A stretch of DNA of 64,000 bases, from NCBI GenBank assembly GCA_041484195.1, contig JBGPHC010000003.1, positions 186,001 to 250,000 of the forward strand, read 5' to 3'. The position numbers and the translations under genes are program-made. Positions 1 to 9,175 of the stretch are shown in pieces; position 1 is the first letter of the stretch, and each line of letters starts with the position of its first letter. Below the pieces are notes generated by a model. The model was given only the letters and a program-made list of their open reading frames with translations, had not been told where the DNA came from and ran no database searches. The stretch is from PSRI01 sp041484195. Lineage in GTDB: Bacteria > Bacteroidota > Bacteroidia > Chitinophagales > Chitinophagaceae.

Positions 1-2
1 AA

Positions 3-1652
3 CAATCAGGAGGCAAACAGACTCCTGATTACGCCGGTATCATTACATGGTGGAAAAAATTAGATCTGGCTTCAGACAAAGTGAAACTGTTTACCATGGG
101 GCCAACTGACGCCGGCTATCCCCTGCACCTGGCGCTGGTTTCAGGTGACAGGGATTTCAATATTGCTTCCTTGCACAAGAAACAAAAAAGCATTTTGCTC
201 ATCAATAATGGCATTCATCCCGGAGAGCCCGATGGAATTGATGCCAGTATGTTATTGGCAAGAGATATAGCCACAGGAAAAATCTCATTGCCGCAAAATG
301 TTGTCCTGGCAATCATCCCTGTCTATAATATTGGCGGATGCCTGAATCGGAGTGCCAATTACCGTGTGGATCAGAATGGCCCGGAAGAATTTGGCTTCAG
401 AGGGAATTCACAGAATCTCGACCTGAATCGCGATTTCATCAAGAATGATTCCAAGGAAGCCCGTTCATTTGCCGACATTTTTCATCTCCTGGATCCAGAT
501 ATATTAATTGACAACCACGTGAGTGATGGAGCCGACTACCAGCATATAATCAGCCTGCTGAGTTCGCAGCATAATAAACTTGGCGGCCCGCTTGGAACCT
601 ATTTGAATAAGACCCTGGAGCCTGCCATTTATTCCCTGATGAAAGAAAAAGGATATGATCTCGTGCCATATGTGAATGCATTTGGAGATACTCCTGAATC
701 GGGTTGGCCGGAATTCTTCGACAGTCCCCGCTATTCCAGTGGCTATGCAGCGTTATGGGGAACATTGGCCTTCATGCCCGAGACCCATATGCTGAAGCCG
801 TTTGCGCAACGAGTCAGAGCCACTTATACGCTCATGGAATGTTTTATTCGTTTCACACATGAGAATGCTGTGGCAATCCATACAATCAGGGATCAGACAA
901 AATCTCTGGTGAAATCGCAAAATGAATTCCCAATCAGCTGGGAACCGGACCGTGATAAGTACAAAGAAATTCAATTCAAGGGTTTTGCCGCGGAACATAA
1001 ACCCAGTGATATTTCTGGCCAACCCCGATTATATTACGACAGGAGCCGTCCCTTTGAGAAGAATGTGAAATTTTATAATGAATATAAGCCCGGAATCATC
1101 ATCAGCAAGCCTGTTGCCTATATCATTCCGCAAGGTTGGGGGAATGTGATTGAGATCCTGAAAGCCAATCGTGTGAATATGATTCCTTTTTCGAAAGATA
1201 CCACTGTGGAAGTGGAAATCTACCACATTGATGACTACAAGAGTTTGTCCCGTGCCTATGAGGGACATCATATCAACAGCGCGGTGAAGACCAAAATTGA
1301 AACTCGAGAAATGTCCTTTAGAAAGGGAGACTATTTTATACCCATGAACCAGGCAGCGAATCGCTATTTGACGGAAGTGCTGGAACCACAGGGCGGGGAT
1401 TCATTTTTTGCCTGGAATTTTTTCGACGCCATACTCGGGCAGAAAGAGGGTTATAGTGATTATGTATTTGAGGAAACAGCGGAAGAATACCTGAGGAACC
1501 ACCCCGAACTCCAGGCTAAACTCGCGAATCTCAAGGCAGCAGATTCAGCTTTTGCAAAAAATGGCAGGGCACAACTCGATTTTATTTTCAGGAATTCACC
1601 CTATTATGAACCTGACCATCTCCGGTATCCGGTTTACAGAGTGATTCACTGA
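3..1652 (+). CDS. M14-family zinc carboxypeptidase-like protein (5' truncated by window edge)
   Basis: The reading frame is open from base 3 with no stop, so the true start lies before the window; the GTG at 81 is internal. The family splits C-terminal residues or peptides with a single zinc ion. The zinc motif is visible as HPGEPDG (H and E ligands), the third ligand is probably the His of DNHVSDG, and a candidate catalytic Glu lies in the later FMPETHM segment. Upstream residues (PDYAGIITWWKKL) continue the fold smoothly. After the peptidase core come about 250 residues ending in a region that reads like the C-terminal domain of Bacteroidota M14 proteins. Any signal peptide is out of view. 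The following gene is convergent, so it gives no context. The family call is good; the substrate is unknown. Confidence 0.85.
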   Translation, partial: QSGGKQTPDYAGIITWWKKLDLASDKVKLFTMGPTDAGYPLHLALVSGDRDFNIASLHKKQKSILLINNGIHPGEPDGIDASMLLARDIATGKISLPQNVVLAIIPVYNIGGCLNRSANYRVDQNGPEEFGFRGNSQNLDLNRDFIKNDSKEARSFADIFHLLDPDILIDNHVSDGADYQHIISLLSSQHNKLGGPLGTYLNKTLEPAIYSLMKEKGYDLVPYVNAFGDTPESGWPEFFDSPRYSSGYAALWGTLAFMPETHMLKPFAQRVRATYTLMECFIRFTHENAVAIHTIRDQTKSLVKSQNEFPISWEPDRDKYKEIQFKGFAAEHKPSDISGQPRLYYDRSRPFEKNVKFYNEYKPGIIISKPVAYIIPQGWGNVIEILKANRVNMIPFSKDTTVEVEIYHIDDYKSLSRAYEGHHINSAVKTKIETREMSFRKGDYFIPMNQAANRYLTEVLEPQGGDSFFAWNFFDAILGQKEGYSDYVFEETAEEYLRNHPELQAKLANLKAADSAFAKNGRAQLDFIFRNSPYYEPDHLRYPVYRVIH

Positions 1653-1689
1653 TGCCTGACAAAGGGGAATGGATTGAATTGGCCAGGAA

Positions 1690-2559
1690 TTAAATGATCA
1701 CATAATTCCTGTAATCGAAATCCATTCCCATATATTTTCGCAGGAACAGTTTCGCTTTGTAACGGAGGGGCAATCTGTTCCGTGAAATATCATAGTCGAA
1801 TTTCCAGTTCTTTTGGCTGATTCTCTCCTGGATCCATTTGGGATGTGTGCCCTTGAAAGGCAGGAGATAGTCGATATTGGTATAATCAAATTCTTCAGCC
1901 TTCGCCAGGTTCTTCCCGGCCCAGGCATCATCGTGCCAAAGTTTGGAAAAGTTCTCCTGCTTGCGCTGCATGGCTTTCGGATATTTCACCCATCCATAGT
2001 GATAAATCCAGGCGTCAATGGGTTTCACCCGCAATTTTTCATTATTTCCTTTTCGAAAACCCTGTGCGTCCCTGTATGAATAAATTGAAGGATTGTTTCG
2101 GATCACTCTTATTTCCTTGCTGTACCAGCGAGGTGAGCCGGCCACATAATCGTAAGAACCATAGAAATGCAGGTAGTTGAACAACAAGCCGTCAACTTCT
2201 GTGTGATCCTTCCATTTCTTCATCCCTTCGTAAATATTATGCAGATATTTTTCATGGACCAGTTCATCGCCCTGGATATAGAATGCCCAGTCTGTATCCT
2301 TTGAAATGGAGCCGAAAGCCTTGTCGGTTTCCAAAGCAAGCACCCTTCCACCCTCACGAAGACTATCATCCCATATAGTTGGAATGATCCTGATTTTTTC
2401 GGGATCTATCTGCTGCACAAGCTCCAGGGTTGCGTCATCAGAGCGGCCAACAGCCACTACCACTTCATCGCATAGGGGCAAAATTGACCTGATGGCCTCC
2501 ACAACCGGGTAGTCATAAATGATAGCATTCCTTATAAATGTGAATCCGGTTACTTTCAT
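1690..2559 (-). CDS. Glycosyltransferase family 2-like protein
   Basis: This 289-residue soluble protein reads as a GT-A fold glycosyltransferase. It opens with VTGFTFIRNAI, followed by a segment on a decision 'CDEVVVAVGRSDD' and then WAFYIQGDE, which sits where GT2 enzymes carry the metal-binding DxD. No membrane segment is visible. The C-terminal third is rich in Trp, Tyr and Lys (for example WIYHYGWVKYP), as in family members that act on membrane-bound acceptors. It stands alone between convergent and divergent neighbours, so its glycan is unknown. The usual DxD is replaced by QGDE, which is common in this subgroup. Confidence 0.8.
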   Translation of the reverse strand: MKVTGFTFIRNAIIYDYPVVEAIRSILPLCDEVVVAVGRSDDATLELVQQIDPEKIRIIPTIWDDSLREGGRVLALETDKAFGSISKDTDWAFYIQGDELVHEKYLHNIYEGMKKWKDHTEVDGLLFNYLHFYGSYDYVAGSPRWYSKEIRVIRNNPSIYSYRDAQGFRKGNNEKLRVKPIDAWIYHYGWVKYPKAMQRKQENFSKLWHDDAWAGKNLAKAEEFDYTNIDYLLPFKGTHPKWIQERISQKNWKFDYDISRNRLPLRYKAKLFLRKYMGMDFDYRNYVII

Positions 2560-2752
2560 ATATCATAAGAGCCAATACTCCTTTGAACAGCGCAATATTG
2601 AAAAAAGAGTCGAAAATAAAAAATCTTATTCCCCCTTCAGAGGATTTGGGTAACTGGCAATACTCTGTCTGCAAATACTGGGCCCGCAGGTTTAATTAAA
2701 TCTTCACTTTTACAATTTCTTTCATTAGCCTGCTTTGAATTATATTTAACAA

Positions 2753-3859
2753 ATGAAAGCATTATTACTAATTCTTTCCCTGACGGTGATGGGGTCAGCA
2801 TTGGCCCAGGATACTTTGAAAAGGTATTTGGACGAGAACCTGATGGCGACTGATAAAAAAGGTGCTATTTTTCAGGCCATGGTTACCAAAAAGGCTGACC
2901 ATTATATAGCCACAGTGCTGTATGACAAGGGAAATGTAATGATGAGAGCCTCTTACAAGGATAAGTCATTGTACACCCGCGATGGCGAATTCTCAATATA
3001 CAATGAAAATGGTACGGCTATTCTGACAACGGAATATCTTGAGAACAGGATCAATGGTTATTTCAGTAGATGGAATAATAATGGCACGATCGCCGATTCC
3101 GGAATGGTGAGGAGCAATCGCTGTTTTGGGGAATGGAGAGGCTACCACCCAAATGGCAATCTTCAATATAAGATTATCTATTCCGGATCAGGATACTCTT
3201 TGCCCGACCTACCTATGGACCTTGCCATCACCAGGTTTACCAATATAGCCAGCGCCAATAATCAAAAGTTATTCGCCGTGCCTGACGGCATCTATGTTGA
3301 GTGGTATGACAATGGCCAGGTAAAAGATTCATGTGAGTTTGACAGAGGCCGCAAGACCGGTAAATGGAAGTCATGGTACAATGATGGGACGCTGGAATCG
3401 GAAGGCAGCTATCTCAATGACCTGAATACCGGCCTCTGGCAATGGTTTCATTCCAATGGGAATATCGCCACCCGTGAAATGTATCGCGAAGGGAAATTGG
3501 CCGACCTTACCTGCTATGATTCAACCGGCAAAGCCACTGGTTTTACCTGCGCCCTGGTAACCCGGCCTCATCCTACAGCAGACAGTGTGGAAGGCAGTTT
3601 TGAGGATTATCTGATGGCCAATCTATATTATCCTCCTGCAGCCATGAATCAAAGAATAGAAGGAATCGTAAACCTTGAATTCCTGGTCAACAAAGAAGGA
3701 AAACTGAAAAACATCAATATCATCAATACGCCGAATCCATTATTTTCAGAAGAGGTGATTCGCCTGATAAAATCTGTCAGACATTGGGCACCTGCAATCT
3801 CTCACAATCGCAAGATTGATTATCTATATGAACTCAGCGTGCCCTTCAGGCTACCCTGA
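2753..3859 (+). CDS. Secreted MORN-repeat (YwqK-like) protein with TonB C-terminal domain
   Basis: The first 18 residues form a signal peptide ending SALAQ, so the protein is exported to the periplasm. Residues of about 70-260 contain repeated units of the pattern G-x-W/F-x-x-W/Y-x-x-x-G-x-x (for example GKWKSWYNDG and GLWQWFHSNG), the MORN/YwqK type. The last 80-90 residues form a TonB C-terminal domain with the usual YPP-AAM-QRIEG start, the GxV-V-F-V---G strand and the final hydrophobic strand. Such proteins are common in Bacteroidota; they are not the energy-coupling TonB, because the N-terminal membrane anchor and Pro-rich spacer are missing. The role is probably structural or in envelope protein contacts. 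It is a single gene, with a 193 bp upstream gap. Confidence 0.8.
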   Translation: MKALLLILSLTVMGSALAQDTLKRYLDENLMATDKKGAIFQAMVTKKADHYIATVLYDKGNVMMRASYKDKSLYTRDGEFSIYNENGTAILTTEYLENRINGYFSRWNNNGTIADSGMVRSNRCFGEWRGYHPNGNLQYKIIYSGSGYSLPDLPMDLAITRFTNIASANNQKLFAVPDGIYVEWYDNGQVKDSCEFDRGRKTGKWKSWYNDGTLESEGSYLNDLNTGLWQWFHSNGNIATREMYREGKLADLTCYDSTGKATGFTCALVTRPHPTADSVEGSFEDYLMANLYYPPAAMNQRIEGIVNLEFLVNKEGKLKNINIINTPNPLFSEEVIRLIKSVRHWAPAISHNRKIDYLYELSVPFRLP

Positions 3860-3920
3860 TTTAGGTAAAGTATAAGCGTGTTTTGGAATCCGGACACTTA
3901 TCCGGCATCCGTGAAATGTG

Positions 3921-4634
3921 TTATTCTTCGTCCTTACGCACTTCTCCGCTACCCATGACGTGTTGAGTCACCGCTCCTCCACCTTTATACGTGACATTTC
4001 CGCTACCCATGATATTGGCATTCAGCTTTATGCTCGCAAAAGCGTGAATATCGCCACTGCCAAGAATATGAGCATCAGTAGATTCTGATTTCAGAGCACC
4101 CGCGTTGACATTGCCGCTTCCCATGGATTCAAATTTGGCTTCCTTTGTTTCACCCTGGAGATCCACATCGCCTGAGCCCTTGATACTCACTTCCACTGCG
4201 GGCGCATTGAGATCCAACTTCACATTCCCCGAACCCGTTTGGTCAATCTTCACCCGGTCGTCACTCGTGAATTTGGACTCGCTTTGAATATCGCCCGAAC
4301 CCAACAGTACAATTTCACGGATTCTTGGAGTTGTGACCTTAACTACGACATCCTCATGTGTGGTGACGTTAACATTGTCCCGAAATTTTACAATCAGTTT
4401 GTCATTTTCCACGTAAGTCTCCACATAAGGTAAAATATTTTCTTCGGCGCTTACCTCCACTTCATTTTTATCCCCCTTTTGCAATACAATATTCATGGAT
4501 CCCAAAAGGCTCACGCCGGAAAACTGACCTATATTCCTGGATTGCGTTTGCATATTACCATTGCCTCTTACAGAACGGTAATAGCAGGACGTGATGGTGA
4601 CAAAAGCACAGAAAAGCAATATCATTTTTTTCAT
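3921..4634 (-). CDS. Head-GIN domain lipoprotein (DUF2807-type)
   Basis: I chose the start at 4634 (MKKMILLF), because it gives a classic short lipoprotein signal ending in the lipobox ITSC; an in-frame ATG at 4655 would add seven residues. The mature protein is a right-handed beta-helix-like repeat protein. The core has about eight short turns marked by G-S-G-(D/N)-(I/V), spaced 17-22 residues apart (LLGSGDIQ, QTGSGNVK, IKGSGDVD, SMGSGNVN, ILGSGDIH, IMGSGNVT, VMGSGEVR). The first part (NIGQFSGVSLLGSMNI) is the canonical beginning of the 'putative auto-transporter adhesin, head GIN' family. It is probably anchored to the outer membrane or its inner leaflet. The function in the family is not established. 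It ends with a charged KDEE tail. Confidence 0.85.
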   Translation of the reverse strand: MKKMILLFCAFVTITSCYYRSVRGNGNMQTQSRNIGQFSGVSLLGSMNIVLQKGDKNEVEVSAEENILPYVETYVENDKLIVKFRDNVNVTTHEDVVVKVTTPRIREIVLLGSGDIQSESKFTSDDRVKIDQTGSGNVKLDLNAPAVEVSIKGSGDVDLQGETKEAKFESMGSGNVNAGALKSESTDAHILGSGDIHAFASIKLNANIMGSGNVTYKGGGAVTQHVMGSGEVRKDEE

Positions 4635-4884
4635 GCCGATAGATTTATGAGACAAAAATTGAAAAATTAAACTACAATGGCAAACCGCCCGTTACATTTC
4701 TTTAAAAAAAGAATCCACCATCTTCCTTTCTCATTTGGGCCGTGCCGTTCTTGCGCTTCTCATGTCCCTCTTCCCTATTGATATAACCCTGCGTTCATTC
4801 CCGGTGATTAAGGAGGATCCATGCCCACGTGCCTTCCAAACTCTGAGCTCCCAATTCCCTTCCAATTGCTAACTTTGCGGCACC

Positions 4885-6420
4885 ATGACAGAAAAGATCC
4901 TGATCCTCGATTTTGGTTCCCAATATACCCAATTGATTGCCAGGGCTGTGCGAGAAGCGAATGTGTACTGCGAAATTGCTCCTTTTAATAAACCCATTGA
5001 ATTTGTTCCGGAATTGAAAGGTGTCATCCTTTCGGGCTCCCCTTTTTCGGTGAATGATGAAAATGCGCCAAAGGTGGACATACAGGCCATCAGCAAACAG
5101 AGGCCGGTGTTGGGAATTTGTTATGGAGCTCAACTCACGGCCAAGTGTTATGGTGGCCGCGTAGAAAAATCTGAGAGAAGAGAATTTGGCAGGGCTATTC
5201 TTACAGTGAAAAAAGAAGACGTGATGTGGAAAGGAGTACCAGCCCATTCGCAGGTATGGATGAGTCATGGTGATACCATTCTCGAGACCCCGCCCGATTT
5301 TGAATTGCTGGGCACAACGGATTCCATTCCAGTGGCCGCATTCAGAAAAAACGGAAGTGGCACTAACATTATTTACGGTCTCCAGTTTCATCCTGAAGTG
5401 TATCATTCCGAATTCGGAAAGAAGATCATAAGCAATTTTTTGGTGAGTGTTTGCGGCTGTATTCAGGATTGGACCTCCAGACATTTTATCCAGGATACTA
5501 TCAATACACTTAAGAAGCAGATCGGTAACCGGAAAGTGATCATGGCGCTTAGCGGTGGTGTCGACTCAACGGTAGCGGCTACCCTCATTCACAGAGCAAT
5601 TGGTGAAAATCTTTTTGGAATTTTTGTGGACAACGGTGTCTTAAGAAAGAATGAATATCAGCAGGTGCTGGATACCTATGCTCAAATAGGTCTGAATGTA
5701 AAGGGCGTTGACGCGAAAGAACATTTCTACACCAGGCTGGCCGGAAAAGTAAATCCTGAAGAAAAGAGGAAGATCATTGGCAAGACCTTTATTGAAATAT
5801 TTGACGAAGAATCAAGAAAACTCAAGGGAATTGAATTACTGGGACAGGGAACAATTTATCCCGATGTTATTGAAAGTGTTTCCGTTCATGGACCGTCCGT
5901 TACGATAAAATCCCACCATAACGTTGGAGGACTACCCGACAAAATGAAAATGGAATTGGTGGAACCACTCCGATACCTGTTCAAAGATGAAGTGAGAAAA
6001 GTGGGGCTTGAACTCGGCATTCCCGCCACGATGATTTCAAGGCATCCATTCCCCGGTCCAGGACTTGCTATCAGGATTCTTGGTGAAGTCACAGAAGAGA
6101 AAGTGCGGATGCTCCAGGAAGCCGATGCGATATATGTGGAAAGTCTCAAATCCTTTGGCCTTTATGATAAAGTGTGGCAGGCCGGAGCCATATTGCTGCC
6201 AATTAAGAGCGTGGGCGTTATGGGCGATGAGAGAACTTATGAATTCACCGTCGCACTGCGCGCCGTGACCTCGGTTGACGGCATGACGGCGGACTGGGCC
6301 CATCTGCCCTACGAATTCCTGGCACATATTTCGAGTGAAATTATCAATAGGGTGCGGGGGATAAACAGGGTTGTGTACGATATCAGCAGCAAACCACCTG
6401 CAACCATTGAGTGGGAATAG
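4885..6420 (+). CDS. guaA: GMP synthase (glutamine-hydrolysing)
   Basis: The enzyme converts XMP, glutamine and ATP to GMP, the last step of guanine nucleotide synthesis in the cytoplasm. At 511 residues it has the normal length and domain order. The class I glutamine amidotransferase domain (about 1-190) has the catalytic triad C79 in GICYGAQ with H169 and E171 in FHPE. The ATP pyrophosphatase domain has the P-loop SGGVDS at 223-228, and the C-terminal dimerisation domain ends in the typical KPPATIEWE. The start MTEKILILDFGSQYT is that of the family. The stop is followed after 26 bases by a secreted ligand-binding protein, so the two may be cotranscribed, though no functional link is evident. 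Confidence 0.98.
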   Translation: MTEKILILDFGSQYTQLIARAVREANVYCEIAPFNKPIEFVPELKGVILSGSPFSVNDENAPKVDIQAISKQRPVLGICYGAQLTAKCYGGRVEKSERREFGRAILTVKKEDVMWKGVPAHSQVWMSHGDTILETPPDFELLGTTDSIPVAAFRKNGSGTNIIYGLQFHPEVYHSEFGKKIISNFLVSVCGCIQDWTSRHFIQDTINTLKKQIGNRKVIMALSGGVDSTVAATLIHRAIGENLFGIFVDNGVLRKNEYQQVLDTYAQIGLNVKGVDAKEHFYTRLAGKVNPEEKRKIIGKTFIEIFDEESRKLKGIELLGQGTIYPDVIESVSVHGPSVTIKSHHNVGGLPDKMKMELVEPLRYLFKDEVRKVGLELGIPATMISRHPFPGPGLAIRILGEVTEEKVRMLQEADAIYVESLKSFGLYDKVWQAGAILLPIKSVGVMGDERTYEFTVALRAVTSVDGMTADWAHLPYEFLAHISSEIINRVRGINRVVYDISSKPPATIEWE

Positions 6421-6446
6421 CCCGTCTCAATACAAACGCATACACT

Positions 6447-7625
6447 ATGAAGAAGGCAAGTCTGGTCCTTTCAATGGTAATTTCCCTGATAGCAAACCAT
6501 TCGTTTGCCCAGGAAGACTCCACCAAAATGCACAGGATCGCCATTTTTGTACCTCTATATCTGGACTCAGCCTTCGACGCCACAGGAGCCTATCGGTTCG
6601 ACAAAACCCTTCCAAGATATATATCTCCTGGTCTGGAATTTTACCAGGGAGTCCATTGCGCTCTGGACTCTCTTGAAAAAGACGGACTCCGCTTTGACAT
6701 ACAGGTCTTTGATACCAGGGGTTCCGAAGGAAATATCAGTAAGGTGGTTCATGAAGAAGGATTTGACAGCGTTCAACTCATCATCGGATCCGTCAGTGGG
6801 ATCGAGTACCTTCAGTTGGCTTCAGTAGCCAAACAAAAAAATATTCCATTCATATCCGCCACATATCCAAACGACGGAGGCCTCACGGGCAATCCCTATG
6901 TAGTAATAGTCAATTCAAAATTGAACACACATCTTCAAACTATTTATAATTTTGTATTACGCAATCTCAGCACCCATAACATGATACTGGTGAGGAGGAA
7001 CAATGTGCAGGATGACAGGGTAACTGATGTTTTCAAGTCTTTAAACACCACCCCCTCCGGCAATTTGATGAACTATCAAACAGTAACACTCAACGATGAA
7101 TTTACAGGTAATGACCTCTCGCCATACCTGGACAGTCTGCGTGAGAATATCATCATTTGCGGAAGCCTTGACGAAAACTTTGGTAAGACCCTCTGCGAGG
7201 AAAGCGTTACCCTTCTCAACAACTACCAGTTAACGCTGGTGGGCATGCCTACCTGGGATAATATCAAGGAAATTCTCAAACCTGAATATAAGAACCTCCC
7301 ACTCATCTATTCCAGCTCATTCTTCAACCCTGGTCAGGATGCATGGAGCACCCAATTCACAAAGACCTATGGCAAAATGACTTTCAGCAGGCCAACTGAT
7401 ATGGCATATAAGGGTTATGAAGTGACATATTATTTTTCGAGGCTCCTTGCAAAATATGACAGCAGCCTATTATCCAATCTTAATGACCGGAGTTTCCGAC
7501 TACTCACAGAATTTGAATTCAAACCCATATTCTGGAGCAAGACCAGCACGACCCCCGATTATTATGAGAATAAGCGGGTCTATATGGTAAAGAGGATCAA
7601 CGGAATGTTGTTACGCGTCAATTAG
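6447..7625 (+). CDS. Exported periplasmic-binding-fold protein (branched-chain amino acid receptor-like)
   Basis: I place the start at the ATG at 6447 because MKKASLVLSMVISLIANHSFAQ is a clean signal peptide; the frame also extends to 6411, overlapping guaA, but that would put 12 residues before the signal. The mature part begins with a typical first strand of type I periplasmic-binding proteins (HRIAIFVPLYLDSAFD), continues with IIGSVSGIEYLQLASVAKQKNIPFISAT (motif at the lobe crossover) and later domain-swap segments. It resembles the Leu/Ile/Val-binding protein fold. No LysM domain, membrane permease or ATPase lies nearby, so a transport role is doubtful. In Bacteroidota such stand-alone proteins are mostly of unknown function. 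Ligand unknown. Confidence 0.65.
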   Translation: MKKASLVLSMVISLIANHSFAQEDSTKMHRIAIFVPLYLDSAFDATGAYRFDKTLPRYISPGLEFYQGVHCALDSLEKDGLRFDIQVFDTRGSEGNISKVVHEEGFDSVQLIIGSVSGIEYLQLASVAKQKNIPFISATYPNDGGLTGNPYVVIVNSKLNTHLQTIYNFVLRNLSTHNMILVRRNNVQDDRVTDVFKSLNTTPSGNLMNYQTVTLNDEFTGNDLSPYLDSLRENIIICGSLDENFGKTLCEESVTLLNNYQLTLVGMPTWDNIKEILKPEYKNLPLIYSSSFFNPGQDAWSTQFTKTYGKMTFSRPTDMAYKGYEVTYYFSRLLAKYDSSLLSNLNDRSFRLLTEFEFKPIFWSKTSTTPDYYENKRVYMVKRINGMLLRVN

Positions 7626-7754
7626 AGTAATATTTCAGTATTAGAAGAGCATTTACTTCGAAAGGAAAATTGCGGTTTTGCACGGCCTTCTCATTTGTCC
7701 ATGCCTGATAAATCAGAGGATCGGCTGGCTTAGAACATATACTCCGGGTTCTGA

Positions 7755-7785
7755 TTGTATAGTAAATGCAATTGCGTTAATTTTA
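7755..7785 (+). promoter_or_regulatory. Candidate Bacteroidota-type promoter of the cytochrome gene
   Basis: A TTG at 7755-7757 is followed after 20 bases by TAATTTTA (7778-7785), close to the Bacteroidota -33/-7 pattern TTTG ... TAnnTTTG. The predicted start of transcription would lie only a few bases before the ATG at 7799. The match is imperfect and untested. Confidence 0.25.
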
Positions 7786-7798
7786 TGGAAATTGCCGA

Positions 7799-9175
7799 AT
7801 GAAGAAATGGTTTTTCATAGTGGTGTTGCTGGCCGGCAGTCTTGCATTTAGCATTGCATTTCATCCGGGTGAAAAACCCGTTCCGGTTCCCCCTTCACCC
7901 CAAAGGACCGGAGATGCGAAGGAAGGTTTGCAATATATTATCACAGGCGACTATGTCAACAGCGGACTCCCTCTCAGCCTCTACAGGTTAGCTTTTGGTA
8001 AAGCAGCAAATAATTTCCTGGAGCGTGATAGTTTGAATGCAGACCTGCGCTACGATTTCAATTTGGTGAAAGCTCCCAATGGTGAGAATATTGTTGTTCC
8101 CAATTGTCTGCAATGTCATGCTCAGTCATTCAATGGGCAATTGATCCTTGGTCTCGGCAATTCTACAGGCGATTTTACGAAGGATCAGAAATTGAATTCC
8201 AAAGTTTTCGAAAGGATTGGCCTTACCTATTTGAAATTGCATAAGAAGAAATATGAGGCGGCGAAGGAGTTTATCAATGTCGGCCTGACCATCGGAGATA
8301 AACTATTTACCGATGTTCGTGGCGTGAATCCTGCCGACCGCTTGGCTATTCTTTTGATCGCGCACAGAGACTCCACCACCCTCAAGTGGCAGGATGAACC
8401 TTCTTTCGATATTCCTGAAGGAGTCATTCCTACGGATGTGCCAGCCTGGTGGATGCTCAAGAAAAAAAATGCCATGTTTTACAATGGATTCGGCAGGGGT
8501 GATTTTGGAAGATTTCTCATGGGAAGCACCTTACTAACGGTCAGTGATACCCTGCAGGCAAACAGGGTGGATCAGCACATGGATGACGTATTGAGTTATA
8601 TTTACAGCATTCAGCCACCCGTTTATCCTTATCCCATCGACAGCTCCCTGGCCGAAGAAGGCCGCGTTCTGTTCAATGGAACCTGCAGCCAATGTCATGG
8701 CACTTATGGAGAAAATGGAAGCTACCCTAACCTGCTCATACCGCAATCGACCATTGGCACGGACTCCATGCTGAACAGAAGCAATTACCAGTATTCCGAC
8801 CTGGTTTCATGGTTCAACCAAAGTTGGTTTTCCAAAGGTGCCCATCCGGCAAAACTGGTGCCCTTTAATGGATATATTGCACCGCCACTGGACGGAGTTT
8901 GGATCACCGCTCCTTATTTCCACAACGGATCTGTGCCCACAATTGAAGCGGTCTTGAATTCAAAATTGCGCCCTGAATACTGGACCAGAAATTTTGACAA
9001 AACGGAATACGACTATGATAAACTGGGCTGGAAATACCAGGCATTATCAAAGGGCGGAGACAAAAACGTCTACAATACCCATCTCCCCGGTTACAATAAT
9101 ATTGGTCATTATTTTGGCGATCACCTGAGTGATGGTGAAAGAAGATCCATCATCGAATACCTGAAAACATTATAG
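7799..9175 (+). CDS. Exported di-haem c-type cytochrome
   Basis: A signal peptide or membrane anchor covers residues 1-21. Two covalent haem sites are visible: CLQCH (C103-H107) and CSQCH (C296-H300). The second sits in a typical cytochrome c domain (EEGRVLFNGTCSQCHG) followed by the PYFHNGSVPT element that is common in multihaem peroxidase or dioxygenase-like proteins of the periplasm. The 458-residue length fits a two-domain cytochrome. It is probably an electron carrier or a peroxidase-like oxidoreductase; the substrate cannot be read from sequence. The stop codon TAG (9173-9175) is immediately followed by the ATG of the helicase gene, with no base between, so translation of the two is probably linked. 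Confidence 0.85.
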   Translation: MKKWFFIVVLLAGSLAFSIAFHPGEKPVPVPPSPQRTGDAKEGLQYIITGDYVNSGLPLSLYRLAFGKAANNFLERDSLNADLRYDFNLVKAPNGENIVVPNCLQCHAQSFNGQLILGLGNSTGDFTKDQKLNSKVFERIGLTYLKLHKKKYEAAKEFINVGLTIGDKLFTDVRGVNPADRLAILLIAHRDSTTLKWQDEPSFDIPEGVIPTDVPAWWMLKKKNAMFYNGFGRGDFGRFLMGSTLLTVSDTLQANRVDQHMDDVLSYIYSIQPPVYPYPIDSSLAEEGRVLFNGTCSQCHGTYGENGSYPNLLIPQSTIGTDSMLNRSNYQYSDLVSWFNQSWFSKGAHPAKLVPFNGYIAPPLDGVWITAPYFHNGSVPTIEAVLNSKLRPEYWTRNFDKTEYDYDKLGWKYQALSKGGDKNVYNTHLPGYNNIGHYFGDHLSDGERRSIIEYLKTL